A stretch of DNA of 64,000 nucleotides from Cyclaneusma minus (lineage: Eukaryota > Ascomycota > Leotiomycetes > Marthamycetales > Marthamycetaceae), in NCBI GenBank assembly GCA_037179335.1, contig JAKZHN010000004.1:1488001-1552000 (forward strand). The letters are read 5' to 3'. The notes beneath the pieces were generated by a model. It was not told the DNA's origin, did not search any database, and saw nothing but the letters and a program-made list of their open reading frames with translations. This document shows positions 34,619-47,000 of this stretch, one piece after another. The translations under genes were made by a program, and so were the position numbers. How positions within the stretch are numbered: the stretch's first letter is position 1; each line of letters starts with the position of its first letter.

Positions 34619-35309
34619 GGAAGGGGTTGATGGCGGATGCTTTGTCGTTTTCAGGATGTTGTTGCATACCTCGAATACCCACTACTATGGAAGTTTTGTG
34701 CAAAGTTATCTATCAGATGTATTGTCTGCTGTCATATCAGAGTTGAAACTTTCCATGGCTCTGAAGTCTGAACACATGTCAGCGACTCAGCCCGGGACAT
34801 CCATCAAACCTAATTTCAAGGTTCGGGCATCCGGGTAAGACGCTGCCATGGGACCAAAGTAAACATTCCCAACTCTTGACTTTCATCTGAACATCACATG
34901 GCCACATCAGTTCCTGTAAATAATGTTCAATGTGCTGTTCTGAATCTCCTCGGAACACATTCAAATGCGAGGTTGTGTATCAACGGATCCCTGCCACTTG
35001 TCCGCCATGATCGTGAACCCCGCCAACCCCGCCCCGTATGTCAGCGCGGGAGCTGAGACCCGACGACATATCAGCAACATACTTGGCGTAACTCCCATCC
35101 AGCCGCACTCTCCAAATCCGCCGCTCATCCCAGGACTTTTAGGACCTTCACGCCCTTTGTGCTGCCAGTCAGGTACCAGCGAATTTGCAGCCCTCAACGA
35201 CTCCTCGTGGAATCATTCACACCAGCGACCCAGCACAGCATGACCGTGTCATGACCTCGTCCTAAAACCTCAGCCTCAGCCCTATGGACATCCAATCTCC
35301 CCGTCCCCA
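34619..35309. other. Intergenic, DBP4 to FAD1
   Basis: 3' flank of DBP4 and promoter/leader of FAD1. No further gene seen. Confidence 0.4.
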
Positions 35310-36478
35310 ATGACAACTTCCTCCTCGCCATTATCCTCTTCAAGCACGACAAATACAATGGTCTCCGCCCCGCCTCCCTCAGAAACCTCGCGCGCTCCAG
35401 ATCCCTCCCATTCGTCAAAAGCATCCACAGATGAAGAACTGCCCATCATTAACGGAAATGGAATACATGATCCGTCGCCACTCCGCGCATTGGCTGTGAG
35501 CCTGAATACGAAAGTCCAGCGGTTTCTAAACGAAGATGCGCCGACGGAATTGTTAAAGAAGGTGCAAGAGCAAACTCGCGTTGCGCTCGGGGTTGTGGGG
35601 GAGGCGTTGGAGAGATATAGGTAATTTTCCTCTCGCCATGTTCTATCTATGCTTTGCTATGTCGGCTGCCTTTCCCCTGGCAACGGCCCGCGAAGAAGAG
35701 GAATGAGGAAGAATGAATAAAAGTCTGATATTGTTGCTAACATTTCGAGACGAACAGCCTCGACGAAATCTCCCTCTCCTACAACGGCGGCAAAGACTGT
35801 CTCGTCCTGCTAATCCTCTTCCTCGCCTCCCTCTCCTCCTACCCCCGTCCACTCCCCCCCTCTCTCCCTACCGTCTACATAATATCGCCACATCCCTTTG
35901 CCGAAATCGACGAGTTTGTCGACTACTCAGTTTCCACCTATCATTTGGACTTGGCACGCTATGCTATGCCTATGAAATTGGCGTTTGAAAAATATCTACA
36001 AGACATGAAGACGAAGCGGGATGGCAAAGGAGTGAAGGCGATCTTCGTGGGAACCAGAAGAACAGATCCGCATGGCGCGCTGCTGACGCATTTTGACAAG
36101 ACGGATGGCGGATGGCCGGATTTCGTGCGCGTGCATCCGGTTATTGACTGGCATTATGTGGAGATTTGGGCTGTGCGTCCCCCTATTCCTCTCTCCCCCC
36201 ATCTCCTACCCATTCATCCTATCCCGCCCATGCTACCCGTTTAGAACTCGCTCTCAAGTTTGTAAAAGCTTGGTTTGCTAATCCCAAGGAAACAGTTCAT
36301 CCGCCATCTCCAAATCCCCTACTGCAAGCTCTACGACCTCGGCTACACATCGCTGGGTGGCACCACAGACACGCATCCGAACCCCGCACTCAAGGCCGCA
36401 GATGGTGGGCAGGAATCGTTCAAGCCGGCTTATGAGCTGGTTGAGGATAAGGCTGAGCGGTTGGGGAGGGATTTTTGA
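35310..36478 (+). CDS. FAD1: FAD synthase (FMN adenylyltransferase)
   Basis: Three exons, 35310-35620, 35758-36172, 36296-36478, with introns GTAATT...AACAG and GTGCGT...AACAG; phases fit and give 302 residues, as expected for fungal Fad1. The PAPS-reductase-like nucleotide-binding loop is SYNGGKDC (111-118). Further family features are VKAIFVGTRRTDPHG, VHPVIDWHYVEIW and the C-terminal YCKLYDLGYTSLGGTTDTHP. The enzyme joins FMN and ATP to make FAD in the cytosol. The first about 40 residues are Ser/Thr-rich and probably disordered. Confidence 0.93.
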
Positions 36479-37365
36479 ATGCGAGGTACGAGCGCGACCG
36501 AATGAGAGCTTTTGCTGGAGCGAGATCTTAGGAGCTAGGACTCTAGGAGCGAGATCTTAGGAGCGAGATTCTTAGGAGCTTGACAACAGGAGGTAAGAGA
36601 GGGATGAGTCGACCAAAAGTGGGACGAGCGATGGAAAGGGGCTGGTAAAGGGGGATGGTTGAGCGGGAAGGGGGAAAACTTAAAACAGGTATATGAGGAG
36701 GAATTGCGGCTTGCGCATGACAGGCAGGCACTTTGATATGCGTCGAGTGTGCACAGCAGTCGGCTGCGCTGTCTACTTCTGTGGAGCTTGATGGGCGGCG
36801 CTGCGGCGGCACACATAGCTTGTATATTTTGCATTTGTATAGACTGGGCTTGGACATAGAGCGGGGTGGGAAGGAGCAATTGAGGGTTTTTTGCATTTTG
36901 TAGTTGTAGGCCAGATCCATTGCTTGGAAATGGGTTGGTGTGAGGCTGGATGCTGATGGCTTTGGTGATGTTGATGCTTTTCTTGTCTCTTACAACAAAG
37001 TCTTGCTATTCGGGCCTTCAATCGGCCGCGCCAATTCCTTTTTGGATGCATTGCAAAGAAGCGAAATGCCCCCCCCCCCCCGAACAGGTTCCGGAACGCC
37101 GCGAAATCGGAACCCAGTGAGATGCGGTTTGGAAACTTAACCTGCCTTTTCGCTCTCCCGAACGCCGTGCTTTTGAGGCCAACGTCTGATGTCCAGTCCA
37201 AACACATGCCAGCCTTCCCGTTTTCCCAACTCCCGAAGCAGAAGTCCCTCGTCCGATAAGTCGTCACATGTATTCACACACCCGCAATCCCGACCTCTCT
37301 CCCACCTAATTCCCTAAACCCCTCCATCCTTCACCATCCCTTCCCCACGATGCACGATCAACCCC
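36479..37365. other. Intergenic with small tandem repeats and a 13-base C run
   Basis: Convergent spacer between FAD1 and the DUF202 gene. At 36519-36582 a GAGATCTTAGGAGC-like motif recurs about three to four times. A run of 13 C lies at 37069-37081. Long open frames on the minus strand here lack motifs and look like chance. Confidence 0.5.
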
Positions 37366-38027
37366 CTACCCCCTTGCAACCAAAAAACAAACACAACTCC
37401 CCGCAATACTCACCGCCACCACGCCCAAAACGGCCATCGTCTTCCACCCACTCTGCACAATGGCCTGCCTCCTCGCAAACCTGTTGACCGTTTTGCAATA
37501 ATTTCCCGTCCCGAGCGCCAGCACTGCCATACTGAGTGCCCAAAAAAGATAGCCTAGAGGTTTGGAGAGCGAGAATTCGAGGGGTGTGGGCGAAGAGCGT
37601 AAGTGGAAGGAGAGGATTATGGCGATGGAGCAGACGGACATGTAGGTGGAAAGGCGGAGGTAGGAGAGGAAGGTGCGCTCGTTGGCGCAGTGGTCGCGGC
37701 AGTCGCTGTCGGTGTTGGGGAAGAGGAGGGGGGAGGTGAGGGGGGGGAGGAGGAGGATGGGGCGGGGGTGGGGACGGTAGCGGTGGGTGTGTCTGTGTGG
37801 CAGATGGGGTTAGTGAGTGGGTTTATATGTGCGGGATGGACGGCAGGGTTTTCGTGAGGGGGGAATGGGAAGTGGCGGAGAGGAATGGGAACGGTGAAGG
37901 GTACAGAGACGTACTCGGGCAGAACAACAGGTTTCCCGCGAAACGGATTGTATATGGGCCGGTACGAGTCCTCGATCTCCTCTTCTTCGTAGTCGTAGAA
38001 GGATTCATTATCATATGGCGGCGGCAT
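37366..38027 (-). CDS. DUF202 membrane protein
   Basis: Exon 1 38027-37915, intron 37914-37793 (GTACGT...CACACAG), exon 2 37792-37366; 179 residues. The split codon is GA/A. The N-terminus is acidic and Tyr-rich (MPPPYDNESFYDYEEEE). After the intron comes the DUF202 signature CRDHCANERTFLSYLRLSTY, then three hydrophobic segments (MSVCSIAIILSFHL, YLFWALSMAVLALG, TMAVLGVVAVSIAGSCV). DUF202 proteins are small membrane proteins also found fused to the SPX/VTC proteins of polyphosphate metabolism; the role of the free form is not known to me. It could be read as a longer Pro/Ser protein if the intron were retained, but that breaks the DUF202 start. Confidence 0.85.
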
Positions 38028-39129
38028 GTTGCCGGTGATGTGGTGCTAGCGTGACAATCACTTCAAGGACCGGTACTGGATATTTGGACTCGAGATGGCG
38101 TGGGTGTCGACAAAGGCTATTTCGCATTTCGAGTAAGACGGCAGTCCGTGTGAAAGGATCTGGGTAGCGACGGTGGTTTTGTAAGTGCTTTGATATGTCC
38201 TGGACCTAGAGAGGCGAAATGGGCGTGCTGTGCATGTTGCATTGACATTCTGTTGAATGTACTTGGGAGTATGCGGTGTCCGCGGATGGCAGATTTAGAG
38301 GGCGAGAGGGACTCGGTACGTCACATGTCGGTAACCGTTCGTTCTTCTGGCGTGCCTTCCCCGGATTTCGTGACCACCTTCCTTTCGTGAAATTCCCTGG
38401 TTTTCGGTCAGAGCCCCTTCTTTACCACGCCTCGACCATCCGAGGACCCTGCATTTCTCAGTGAGAGAACCGGACTCGGAATCCCACGATATCGGCGACC
38501 TCGGACGCGGCTGCACAGATCTCTCGACTCTCGGATGCAGGCTGTGATTGGACAGACCCCAAAGCGGTACAGGATGCAATTGCCCAACCCGCTCTAGTTT
38601 TTTTACAGCCTTGCAGATATTTTGTGGCACGGACGTGGCATAAAATTGCATCCATGTCCATTTTGCTGATCGAGGCATTATCCCCTCTCTAGCGTTGGTG
38701 CCGGTGGGGATGCCCCGATGCTGCTGCGACGGCAAGAGATAAAGAGAGGCGGCGGTCTGGAGAGCGAAACTGTGGTGAGTGATTTCCTGTGTTCCTGTTC
38801 GATGTGCGACGAGTTCTTGCCTTCTTTCATCCAAGCCGATTCACGCAGCTTGCGATGAGACTCTCTTCTGTCGGGACCGACCATCTTTCTCAAGTCATCG
38901 TGGAGAGCCGCCGTTTTTAAACATAGCTATCGTGAGCGACTGCTTTCCTTTTGAATACGCGATCAAAGCGGCTTCGCATCTTTCGCCCCAGTCTTCCGTC
39001 GACTGGCTGGCTTTCAGCGATTCCCATCCCGTCCTTCTCCCGTTCAAATCGAATCGCAGGCGGAGGTCTTATCACGAGAACAAGAAGGGTGTCGATATCC
39101 CGTCTCGACATCCCGTCTCCTCATCCACC
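38028..39129. other. Promoter and leader regions of the DUF202 and MATE genes
   Basis: 1.1 kb between two divergent genes. A plus-strand frame is open from 38779 into the MATE gene, but the part before 39130 shows no protein-like pattern and I treat it as leader. Confidence 0.4.
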
Positions 39130-41221
39130 ATGTCCGACGCCCAGCCTATCAAAGGTGCAGCCGGCCGCAGCAGCTCTCTCCCGCACTCCCCCTTCGGCTC
39201 ATATCTCTCCGCCTCTCCAATCGCCCAGGAGTCCATCGCCCGCGATCTGGCTGAATGTTCCGAGGAAGATGCCGAAGACGAGGAGAGTGTGTCCGACGAA
39301 TCGCTCGAGGCCAACCTGGCTCATGAAAACTCCCATGGCCCTCACTCTATGGTCAACTCTTACCGAAGACCCAGCAATGTTGCGTATGGCGGCGGAACTA
39401 GACCAGCTATCACTCCGAACTTCAAGGATACTGCTTTTGCGACTAAGAAGGAGAGGAAGCGGGCCATGGAGGAGGAGAGGAGTTTGTTGAGGGATAACTA
39501 CCTGGCACCGCCGAAACACCAACATGTGGAAGAACCGAATACCTTTACAAAAACATGGAAGTGGCTTTTTAGTCCAAGGAGACCCAAGCCAGATGAAGAA
39601 GATGGGACGACTGGGCAGACTGAAGGGGCACCCGACGAGACAACCGCATTATTACCAAACGGAGGAATAGAAACCCCACGAAGCAGAAGAGAACGACTGG
39701 ACAAACAATGGGAAGCAGCCGTAGCAGCAGGAAAGATCAAAACCACCTGGCAGCGCGAGTCCAAAGTGCTATTCGTCTATTCCCGCTCTCTAGTCCTCAC
39801 ATTCCTTCTCCAATACTCCCTGACCGTCGCCTCCATCTTCACCGTCGGGCACATTGGCAGAATCGAACTCGGCGCCGTATCACTCGCCAGTATGACCGCG
39901 AACATCACCGGCTACGCAATCTACCAAGGCCTCGCAACATCCCTCGACACCCTCTGCGCGCAAGCCTACGGCTCCGGCAACAAGCACCTCGTCGGGCTCC
40001 AACTCCAACGCATGGTCTACTTCCTCTGGGTCCTCACCATCCCCATTGCCATCGTCTGGTTCAACGCCGAATTCATCCTTCGCGTCATCGTTCCAAATCC
40101 CGAATCTGCCCGTCTCGCCGGGCTCTACCTGCGCATCCTTTTAGCCGGCGCACCAGGCTTCGCGCTCTTCGAATCAATGAAGCGCTTCGTGCAAGCCCAA
40201 GGACTCTTCTCCTCCACCCTCTACGTCCTCCTCATCGCCGCCCCCCTCAACGCAGTCCTCAACTACCTCTTCGTCTGGCATTTCCACCTCGGCTTCATCG
40301 GCGCCCCCATCGCCGTCGCCATAACCGACAATCTGCTCCCCCTATTCCTCTTCCTCTACATCTACCTTATCGACGGCCGCCAATGCTGGAACGGTTTCAC
40401 GCGTCGTGCTTTCCACAACTGGGGACCTATGATTAAACTAGCACTTCCTGGTTTGCTAATGGTTGAAGCTGAATACTTGGCTTTTGAAATATTGACGCTG
40501 GCGGCTAGTTATTTCTCGACTACGCATTTGGCTGCGCAGAGTATTTTGAGTACGATCACGGCATTGACGTTCAATATTCCGTTTCCGATCAGCATTGCGG
40601 CGAGTACTAGGGTGGCGAATCTCATTGGTGCCACTTTGTCCGACGCTGCAAAAACCGCTGGTCGTGTGGCGTTTTTCGCCGCATGCATATCCGGGCTGTT
40701 CAATGCGGTGCTGTTGATGTCGCTGCGCAATATCATCCCCCGAGCATTCACATCAGATGAAGAAGTCGTAGCGCTAGTTGCACGAGTTTTGCCACTTTGT
40801 GCGGCTTTCCAGCTGTTTGATGCCTTGGCGGCATGCGCGAATGGCTTGCTGAGGGGACTGGGAAGGCAGGAGATTGGAGGTTGGACTAATCTGTTCTGCT
40901 ATTACGTGGTGGCGATGCCGATTAGTTTTGGGACGGCGTTTGCGGGGGGGTGGGAGCTGGAGGGGTTGTGGAGTGGGGTGGCGCTGGCGCTTGGGCTGTG
41001 AGTATTTGTGTTTTTTTTTTCCCCTCGGTTTAAACCCTTTTTTTGCGCCTATTTTGATTCGGGGAAACTTAAATGAACTTGAAGTTTGACTTGCGGACAA
41101 CTGGACAAGTGGCTGACGAAGAGCTTGATACAGGGTTGCTTCTATCGAAGGCCTGTTCTTGTATCGCACGAGTTGGGAGAAGGCGGTTGAGGAGGCGCAG
41201 ATGAGGAATGCTGCTGCCTGA
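39130..41221 (+). CDS. MATE family multidrug/toxin efflux transporter
   Basis: Exon 1 39130-40997, intron 40998-41133 (GTGAGT...GATACAG), exon 2 41134-41221; 651 residues. Start chosen at ATG 39130 (context CCACCATG, MSDAQPIKGAAG) although the frame is open further up. About 200 N-terminal hydrophilic residues precede the membrane part. MATE features: hydrophobic helices from VLTFLLQYSLTVASIFTVG on, LATSLDTLCAQAYGSGN, PLNAVLNYLFVWHFHLGFIG and LFDALAACANGLLRGLGRQ. The C-terminal exon (ASIEGLFLYRTSWEKAVEEA) is typical of fungal MATE proteins. It should be an antiporter in the vacuolar or plasma membrane; the substrate cannot be told. Confidence 0.92.
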
Positions 41222-41639
41222 TATCACACATTTGTCACGCCAAATTTTTCGGGTTCGGTGGGCATGTGTGCGGCTGCTGCGCTATATACTATATATCTGC
41301 AGTGTGCAGGCGGCATTCTACGATCTTGCATATATCTGTATCAAGGCGCCGGAGTTGGGAAACGGGGTCAGGTCATTTGTGGCATTTAGCGTAGTATGTT
41401 TTGCTATTTTTATATCATTCTTATTCTGTCATAGCTGGGAATGAAAAGACTCTTCGCTATCACATCTCGGTAACTAGTGCTCTAAGAAGGACTATTGTGA
41501 TCAAGGATGGCGTGAGTGTTGCAGATATCCACGTGGCACACAAATTGCTAGAATACCATCCCTGATTCCTAGCCGTGGAATAACGCACATAACTATTACA
41601 GTTGCGCGGCCTGGCGCCGCAGAGATGGCGCAAAGGGTG

Positions 41640-43200
41640 CATTTGCGCAGACCTCGACGTGTAACATGAAAGGAGGAGTGGAAGTTAGCCCCCGAATGCC
41701 CACTCGTCAACGTGCATGAATGCAGATTGCAGTTCTCAGTCTCTTTAGCGCTGTGCGCAAGTGCTGCGCGCACTCGTCGATACGCAACGTTGGTTCGACT
41801 AGTAGTTGGATAAGCGCGCTAGCTTTTCAAAAACTCGCTTTCAGGATATATTACCGAGTCCTAGCCAGTGGAAGCGCGCTGCGCTTGGTTGGTTGAATAA
41901 AATAGGTTTTGTCGCACGCTTGCGCAAGGCGAGCGCCGTTTCCTAAAGGCCTGGTGATAGGGACCAGGTTTAGGGGGAATCTTTCGTTTTGTGTAGGTAG
42001 CTTATTGACGAGGGCGCGCGGGGCGAGTGGAGGCTCTGGAGGTTAGGTTTACTACATGTATGTAGGACCGCATGCAGGGAGGGTTTTTCTTTTGTTGCAT
42101 GTCGACGAGTGAGCGCGGCGCTTGCACCGGCCTAGAGATCCCTAAATGTTTCCTAGCTTTTGTACAAGATATATAGCTATTGAAGTTGAGAGGACAGACT
42201 TAGTAAATACGGCGCACACGGCGCGCTGCGCAAACGTCGACGTGGAACAAAATACCTAGGGGTCACGGGGTTGAAGTTTTGATCTTTGAATGCGGTCCTA
42301 AACCTACCTAGGGCTGGCGCAAGCGCACTTGTAAATGTGAAATAAAATGTAACCTCTAGTCGGCTAGTAATGGATAGGAGTGGATAGTAGTGGATAAGCG
42401 CCCCACTTTTGAAAGCCCGCTATGTATAAACCGAGTCTCAGCCAATAGGAGAGCTTGATTGAGTTTTGATGCTCTTTTGTTGCACGTCGATGAGACAGCG
42501 CAGCGCGTGCGCCAGTCCTGGAGTTTTGTTACATATTTCCTAGCCGTGGCTTTAAATACAAAGTTATTATAATTAGGCGAGCAGAATTTGTAGGGACGGC
42601 GCAAAGGGAGCGTTGCGCAAATCTCGATATGCAGTAAAATAGGGGCTCAAGTAATTACCCCCCTAAATGCACTGGCGCAAGCGCTGCGCGTAATTGTCGA
42701 CGTGCGACAAAACCACTGGTTGCTAGTGAGAAGCTGTAAACGTTCTAGCCCCCCAAGCTGCTAGTTTGCAAGCCGCTAAGCATATACAATTTCCAGCCAA
42801 TGGGAGCGCTGGTTTAAATCTCGACACCGTTTTGTTGCACGTCGACGAGTGCGCAGCGCCTGCGTTAGGCCTAGAAATCCTTTATAGTATTCTCCTAGCT
42901 ATGGGATAAGTCAAAGGGGTAGATATTGTGGGAATGGCGCAAAGAGCGCGCTGCGCACTCGTCGACGTGGAACAAAATTGGGGTCAAAGTCATTAAGCTT
43001 TGAATCTGGTCCCAAGTTTTCTCACGTAAGCCTGCGTGCGCGCAGTTGTCGACGTGCAATAAAAAAGCTATTAGCGAGAAGTTTTAGCTTGAAAGCGCTT
43101 CTAGGCCGCTAGTTTGCTAGTTTGCGAAATCGCTGAGCATATAACAAGCCTCAACCAATAAAAGGGCTTTGCTAAATCCTGACACCGTTTTGTTGCACGT
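41640..43200. repeat. GC-rich core repeat array, inverted orientation
   Basis: At least ten copies of the core, some as TTTTGTTGCACGTCGACGAG (about 42092, 42475, 42830, 43187), others as the reverse complement (about 41765, 42232, 42690, 42950, 43040). CCAAT motifs with a nearby TATA-like element occur at about 42440, 42795 and 43155 in CCAAT orientation, so the promoter-like part points left, opposite to the 25 kb copy. Spacing between the last units is about 360 bp. No gene is visible between the MATE gene and array 1. Confidence 0.75.
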
Positions 43201-43293
43201 CGATAAAAATATAAATCGTACACCAATATATCAGAAATTTTGCACAGATTACGAATATAGTGGTCATGTTTCTATATCTCTTAAAACAAAGGG
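43190..43293 (+). repeat. Conserved 104 bp open-frame block, copy B
   Basis: Reads LLHVDKNINRTPIYQKF, then TDYEYSG and ISLKTK. The frame is open to 43435 and further on shares SWDILKADG with a similar reading (GWDILKVDG) beside copy C, so the homology is longer than 104 bp. The GC-rich core lies at its start, array 1 begins after it. Confidence 0.7.
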
Positions 43294-43831
43294 GAAATGC
43301 ACGAAAAGTTGGGATATCCTGAAAGCTGACGGGTCGATGTCAGGGTATGACACTTGCCCGTGGTCGATGTTCAATCCTCAGTATCAGTGTCTTAGGGAAA
43401 AGGGGACTACCAGAACTAAGCTTTTCACGTTATAAAAAGCAAAGTCTGTGCTTAAAAATCCGAAACAAACTTCTCACCGTCCCTGGCTGCGCAAACTTGA
43501 TGTTTGTCTGAGACTCGGGAAAGAACAGGGCTACCAGATTTACGTGTTTTACGTTGTAGGAGTAAATTTCTTGCGCTTAGCCACCTGGAACAAACTTGCA
43601 ATCGTCCGTCGCCATGTTCTGAATTTGTACACTGTTCGAGACTTGGGAAAGAAAGCCTTGGAGTCGAGATCGACCTCCTTTTATACTTGGATCCTTTGGA
43701 AACCTTTGACTTAGCGCAGAGTACCAAGCTAGTACTGCTGACAAACTTAAGACGGCCATACGTTGAGGGATTGGGCTGCTGTCGATTGGCTCTTACGCTG
43801 TCGTGTGTGCTTCTAGCGCGTTCTGATTATA

Positions 43832-44067
43832 CAGTGGGAGAAAAAAAGTCTGAATACGGTCTACAGACTCCAAATGGTTGCGAATACCCCAAGTAACCAA
43901 AAATATTCCAAATAACTGTGAATATTCCCAGTAACTAGAAACATTCCAGGTGCTTTGGAATATCCCAAGTGATTTGGAATATTTCAAGCAATTGGAAGTG
44001 TTCCGAGTGATTGGGAATATTGTCACTCACAAACCTCAACCGTATTCAGAATTTTTACATGGCGCTG
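43832..44067. mobile_element. Tc1/mariner-type MITE, 236 bp
   Basis: Terminal inverted repeats of 29 bp (43832-43860 and 44039-44067) match at 22 positions, start CAGTG/CAGCG and end TCTGAATACGGT, and are flanked by TA on both sides. No transposase. It sits between TATA elements 1 and 2 of array 1; that gap is 588 bp, and removing the element and one TA leaves 350 bp, the normal unit spacing. Confidence 0.7.
43882..44026. repeat. 19 bp minisatellite inside the MITE
   Basis: About seven to eight imperfect units of the type ATATTCCAAGTAATTTGGA. Related units occur at 55.2 and 56.4 kb. Confidence 0.7.
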
Positions 44068-47000
44068 TATCTGTGTCGTTATAGATGGCATGACGACAAG
44101 ATAGTTGAGCTCCTCATGGCGAGTGTACACGAAATGAGGTCTATGGGCTTCCAAACTCTGGAAGGGGCCTGCAGATGACATGAGATGCTCTTTGGTTCTA
44201 ATCGGACATTCGTCGTGAGTCGATGCGCCTGAGATCGTGGAGAACTCTTGGGAACAGAAGCCCCATATTTATACCTAACCCTCAAAATATATATAAGCAG
44301 AGAATAACCCTTCAAGCAACTTGTAGGCAACAAACGATTTGGGTACTGTTAAGGAACTCAGCTACCCTTGATTCACTTCTATGCTGCTGGTAGGGCTAGG
44401 TGTTGTTAAGCAAAATTTCTAGCCTTTTGTTATAAGTGTGCGTCTCCCGAAGTTGGAGAACAGGACAGCTACATGGATCAGCTATTACGGGAGTGGGAAG
44501 CTCTAAAGGGGGGCCGGGGGCATGCAGTAGATTCTAATATAGAGATGCGACTTCAATTGTGATTCTGGGGAAAGAGATATTGGGGAAAGAAACCAAGCCC
44601 GTATTTATTATACCTGCGGCCTGCCATACTTCATGCCAAGTGGAAACTGAAAAAAAATCAGTCATTCCCACCAAACGACCAAGGTACTGTCAAGGAACTC
44701 AGCTGCTGTCGATTTAGCCTTCTTGCTACTAATTGGGCTGTGCATTATCAAACTAACTTGCTACAAATTCTGCGTCTCTGTTTCAAATCCTTGTCCTTGG
44801 AGATTGGGTAGTAGAGTAGCTAGATGGAGAAACTGAAGTTTAGACTTGTCAACTAATAATCTTGCAAAAGAAAAGTTGAAAACGGGAATCAAGCACATAT
44901 TTATAATTATGCATGAATGGCATCGAAGCTTCGTGAAGACTACCCAAGTCGACGAAGCTACTCATTGCTACCAAATGACCACTAACCACTCAACTGTCAA
45001 GAAACTCAGTTGCCACCCATTACCGGTCTTGCTGTCGCAGTAAATACTCCCATTTGCTCTCTATCATCCGTGTGCATTTTAATATTGCGTCCTCAAACGA
45101 CATCTATTTGGACCAAAACGCCTGCATTCAGGATTTCAGTCCCGTCCAAGCAAAAAGGCTTACTTCGAAAGTGGACCTGAGCTGCTGCTTCTTCAAGTTC
45201 CTCGGAATCTTTGAGGCTTGAAGAAAGAATGTTAGAAGCAGGGGTCGAGCCTTTTTTATACTTGGACATGCTAAACCTAGGAAGATAAGCTAAGATGTTT
45301 GTTGCCGCTAGGTGCCAGGGTACTGTCGAACAAAAGAGCTGCTGTCTAGAAGCTTTTCTGCTGTTGTAGTGGCTAGTAATCCAGCCCTTTTTGCATCCTA
45401 CAACGACGTTTCTCGAGATTAGAGCAGGTACATTCCACGAAACAGTGGCCGGTCATAGCAAGGCTCAGCATCTTTCAAATTTGGGCGTATACAAGCAAGA
45501 AAGCTTGGATCGAAACTGGACCTGCGCTGCTGCTTACCCCATGTCTGGGGTAACGGGATTTTCTGCCAATGTACGTGGCTTTAAGAGAGCAGAGTAGAAA
45601 GCAGAAGCCGAGCCCTATTTATATCTGGATTACTTCAAAACAAAGTGAAGAGTAAGCTGCTCATTACATGATGTGCATCAACCCGCCAGCCTACCTATTG
45701 TCAGGCTATTCAGCTGCTGTCGAGGGGCCTTTTTACTATTGTAGCGGAGGAATAATCTGAATTTTGCTCCTCCGTACTTCACGACCTTGTTCGTTTTGCA
45801 GAGACGTCTTTTGAGACTCGGACCACATCGACTACATTCCACGAGTTGAATTACTCCTGTAGCGAGGTTTAGCATCTTCGAGCTCACAGAAGCCAAAAGG
45901 CTTGCATCGAAGTTGTACTTGAGCTGCTTCCTCCGTCTTCTTGCTCAGTCGGATGTCCGAGGCTTGGAGAGAGAATATGAGAGGCAGAAGACGACCTCTA
46001 TTTATACCTAGATCACTTCAAAACTAAGTAAGTAGAGACTAAGCTACTCATTTCCACAAGCCACTAGGGTATTGTCAAGCAACTCGGCTGCTATCAAAAG
46101 GTGTTTCTGCTGTCGTAATAGCTAGGTAGTCTCAATTTGGTCCTAGGTACTCCACGACAATTGACCCTGTTAGTTTTGCAGAGGCGTCTTTTGCAAACCA
46201 CATCAAGGACGGGACATTCCAGGATCTGAATTGGTCCTATAACGAGTTTCACCATCCTCATCTTTGGCGCACATAAGCAAGAAAGCTGGCACTGGATCGG
46301 ACCTGTAATTAAATTCGGCCATTTTAAAGGCCTAAGGAGAGAAAGTCAGAAGCAGAAGTCAACCCCTATTTATACCTTATCACTTTAAAACTAAGTGAAG
46401 ACTAAGTAGTAAGCTGGTTATTCCACCAAGCCACCAGCGTATTATCAAACTATCCAGCTGCTGTCGAGAGGCTTTTCTGCTGTCGTGGCGGCTTTGTACT
46501 CTCAATATTCTTACTATTTCAGGCTCTTGTTCGTCCTGCAACGACATCTCTGAAAACAGAGCAGGTAATATCATTAGTCTGATTGTTGCCATAGCCAAGC
46601 TCGGGATTTTGGGTATACACAAGGAAAACAGCCTGGACTGCAGTATATTTGATTATAGCGTCCTCGAAAGCTTGGAGAAGGAAAGTCAAAAGCAGAACAC
46701 GAGCCCTACTTATAACAGGATCTGGTCAAGGCACAGGCATGATAGAACTAGGAAAGTTTGTGGCTGTTAGACGTTAGAGAGCTGCTAAGCCGGTCAGCTG
46801 CTGTCGCGGGGCTTTTCTAGCGTTGTAACGCCTGCGTGATCTCTTCAATACACCCCAACATTTCAGCCCTTTCTCCCTTGTAGCAGCATCTCTCAAGCCT
46901 AGCGCAGTTACATTTCACGAATTAAATAATCCTTGGAGCGAGGCTCAGCATCTTTTAACTCTGGACTTACACAAGCAAGAAAGCATGCATTAGAGTGGGA

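Noticed and set aside
36773..37267. 164-codon minus-strand ORF
   Set aside because: Low-complexity His/Lys/Ser composition, no motifs, and it crosses a 13-base C run.
38779..39129. N-terminal extension of the MATE transporter
   Set aside because: Open frame, but no protein-like pattern; the ATG at 39130 has good context and starts the usual hydrophilic N-terminus.
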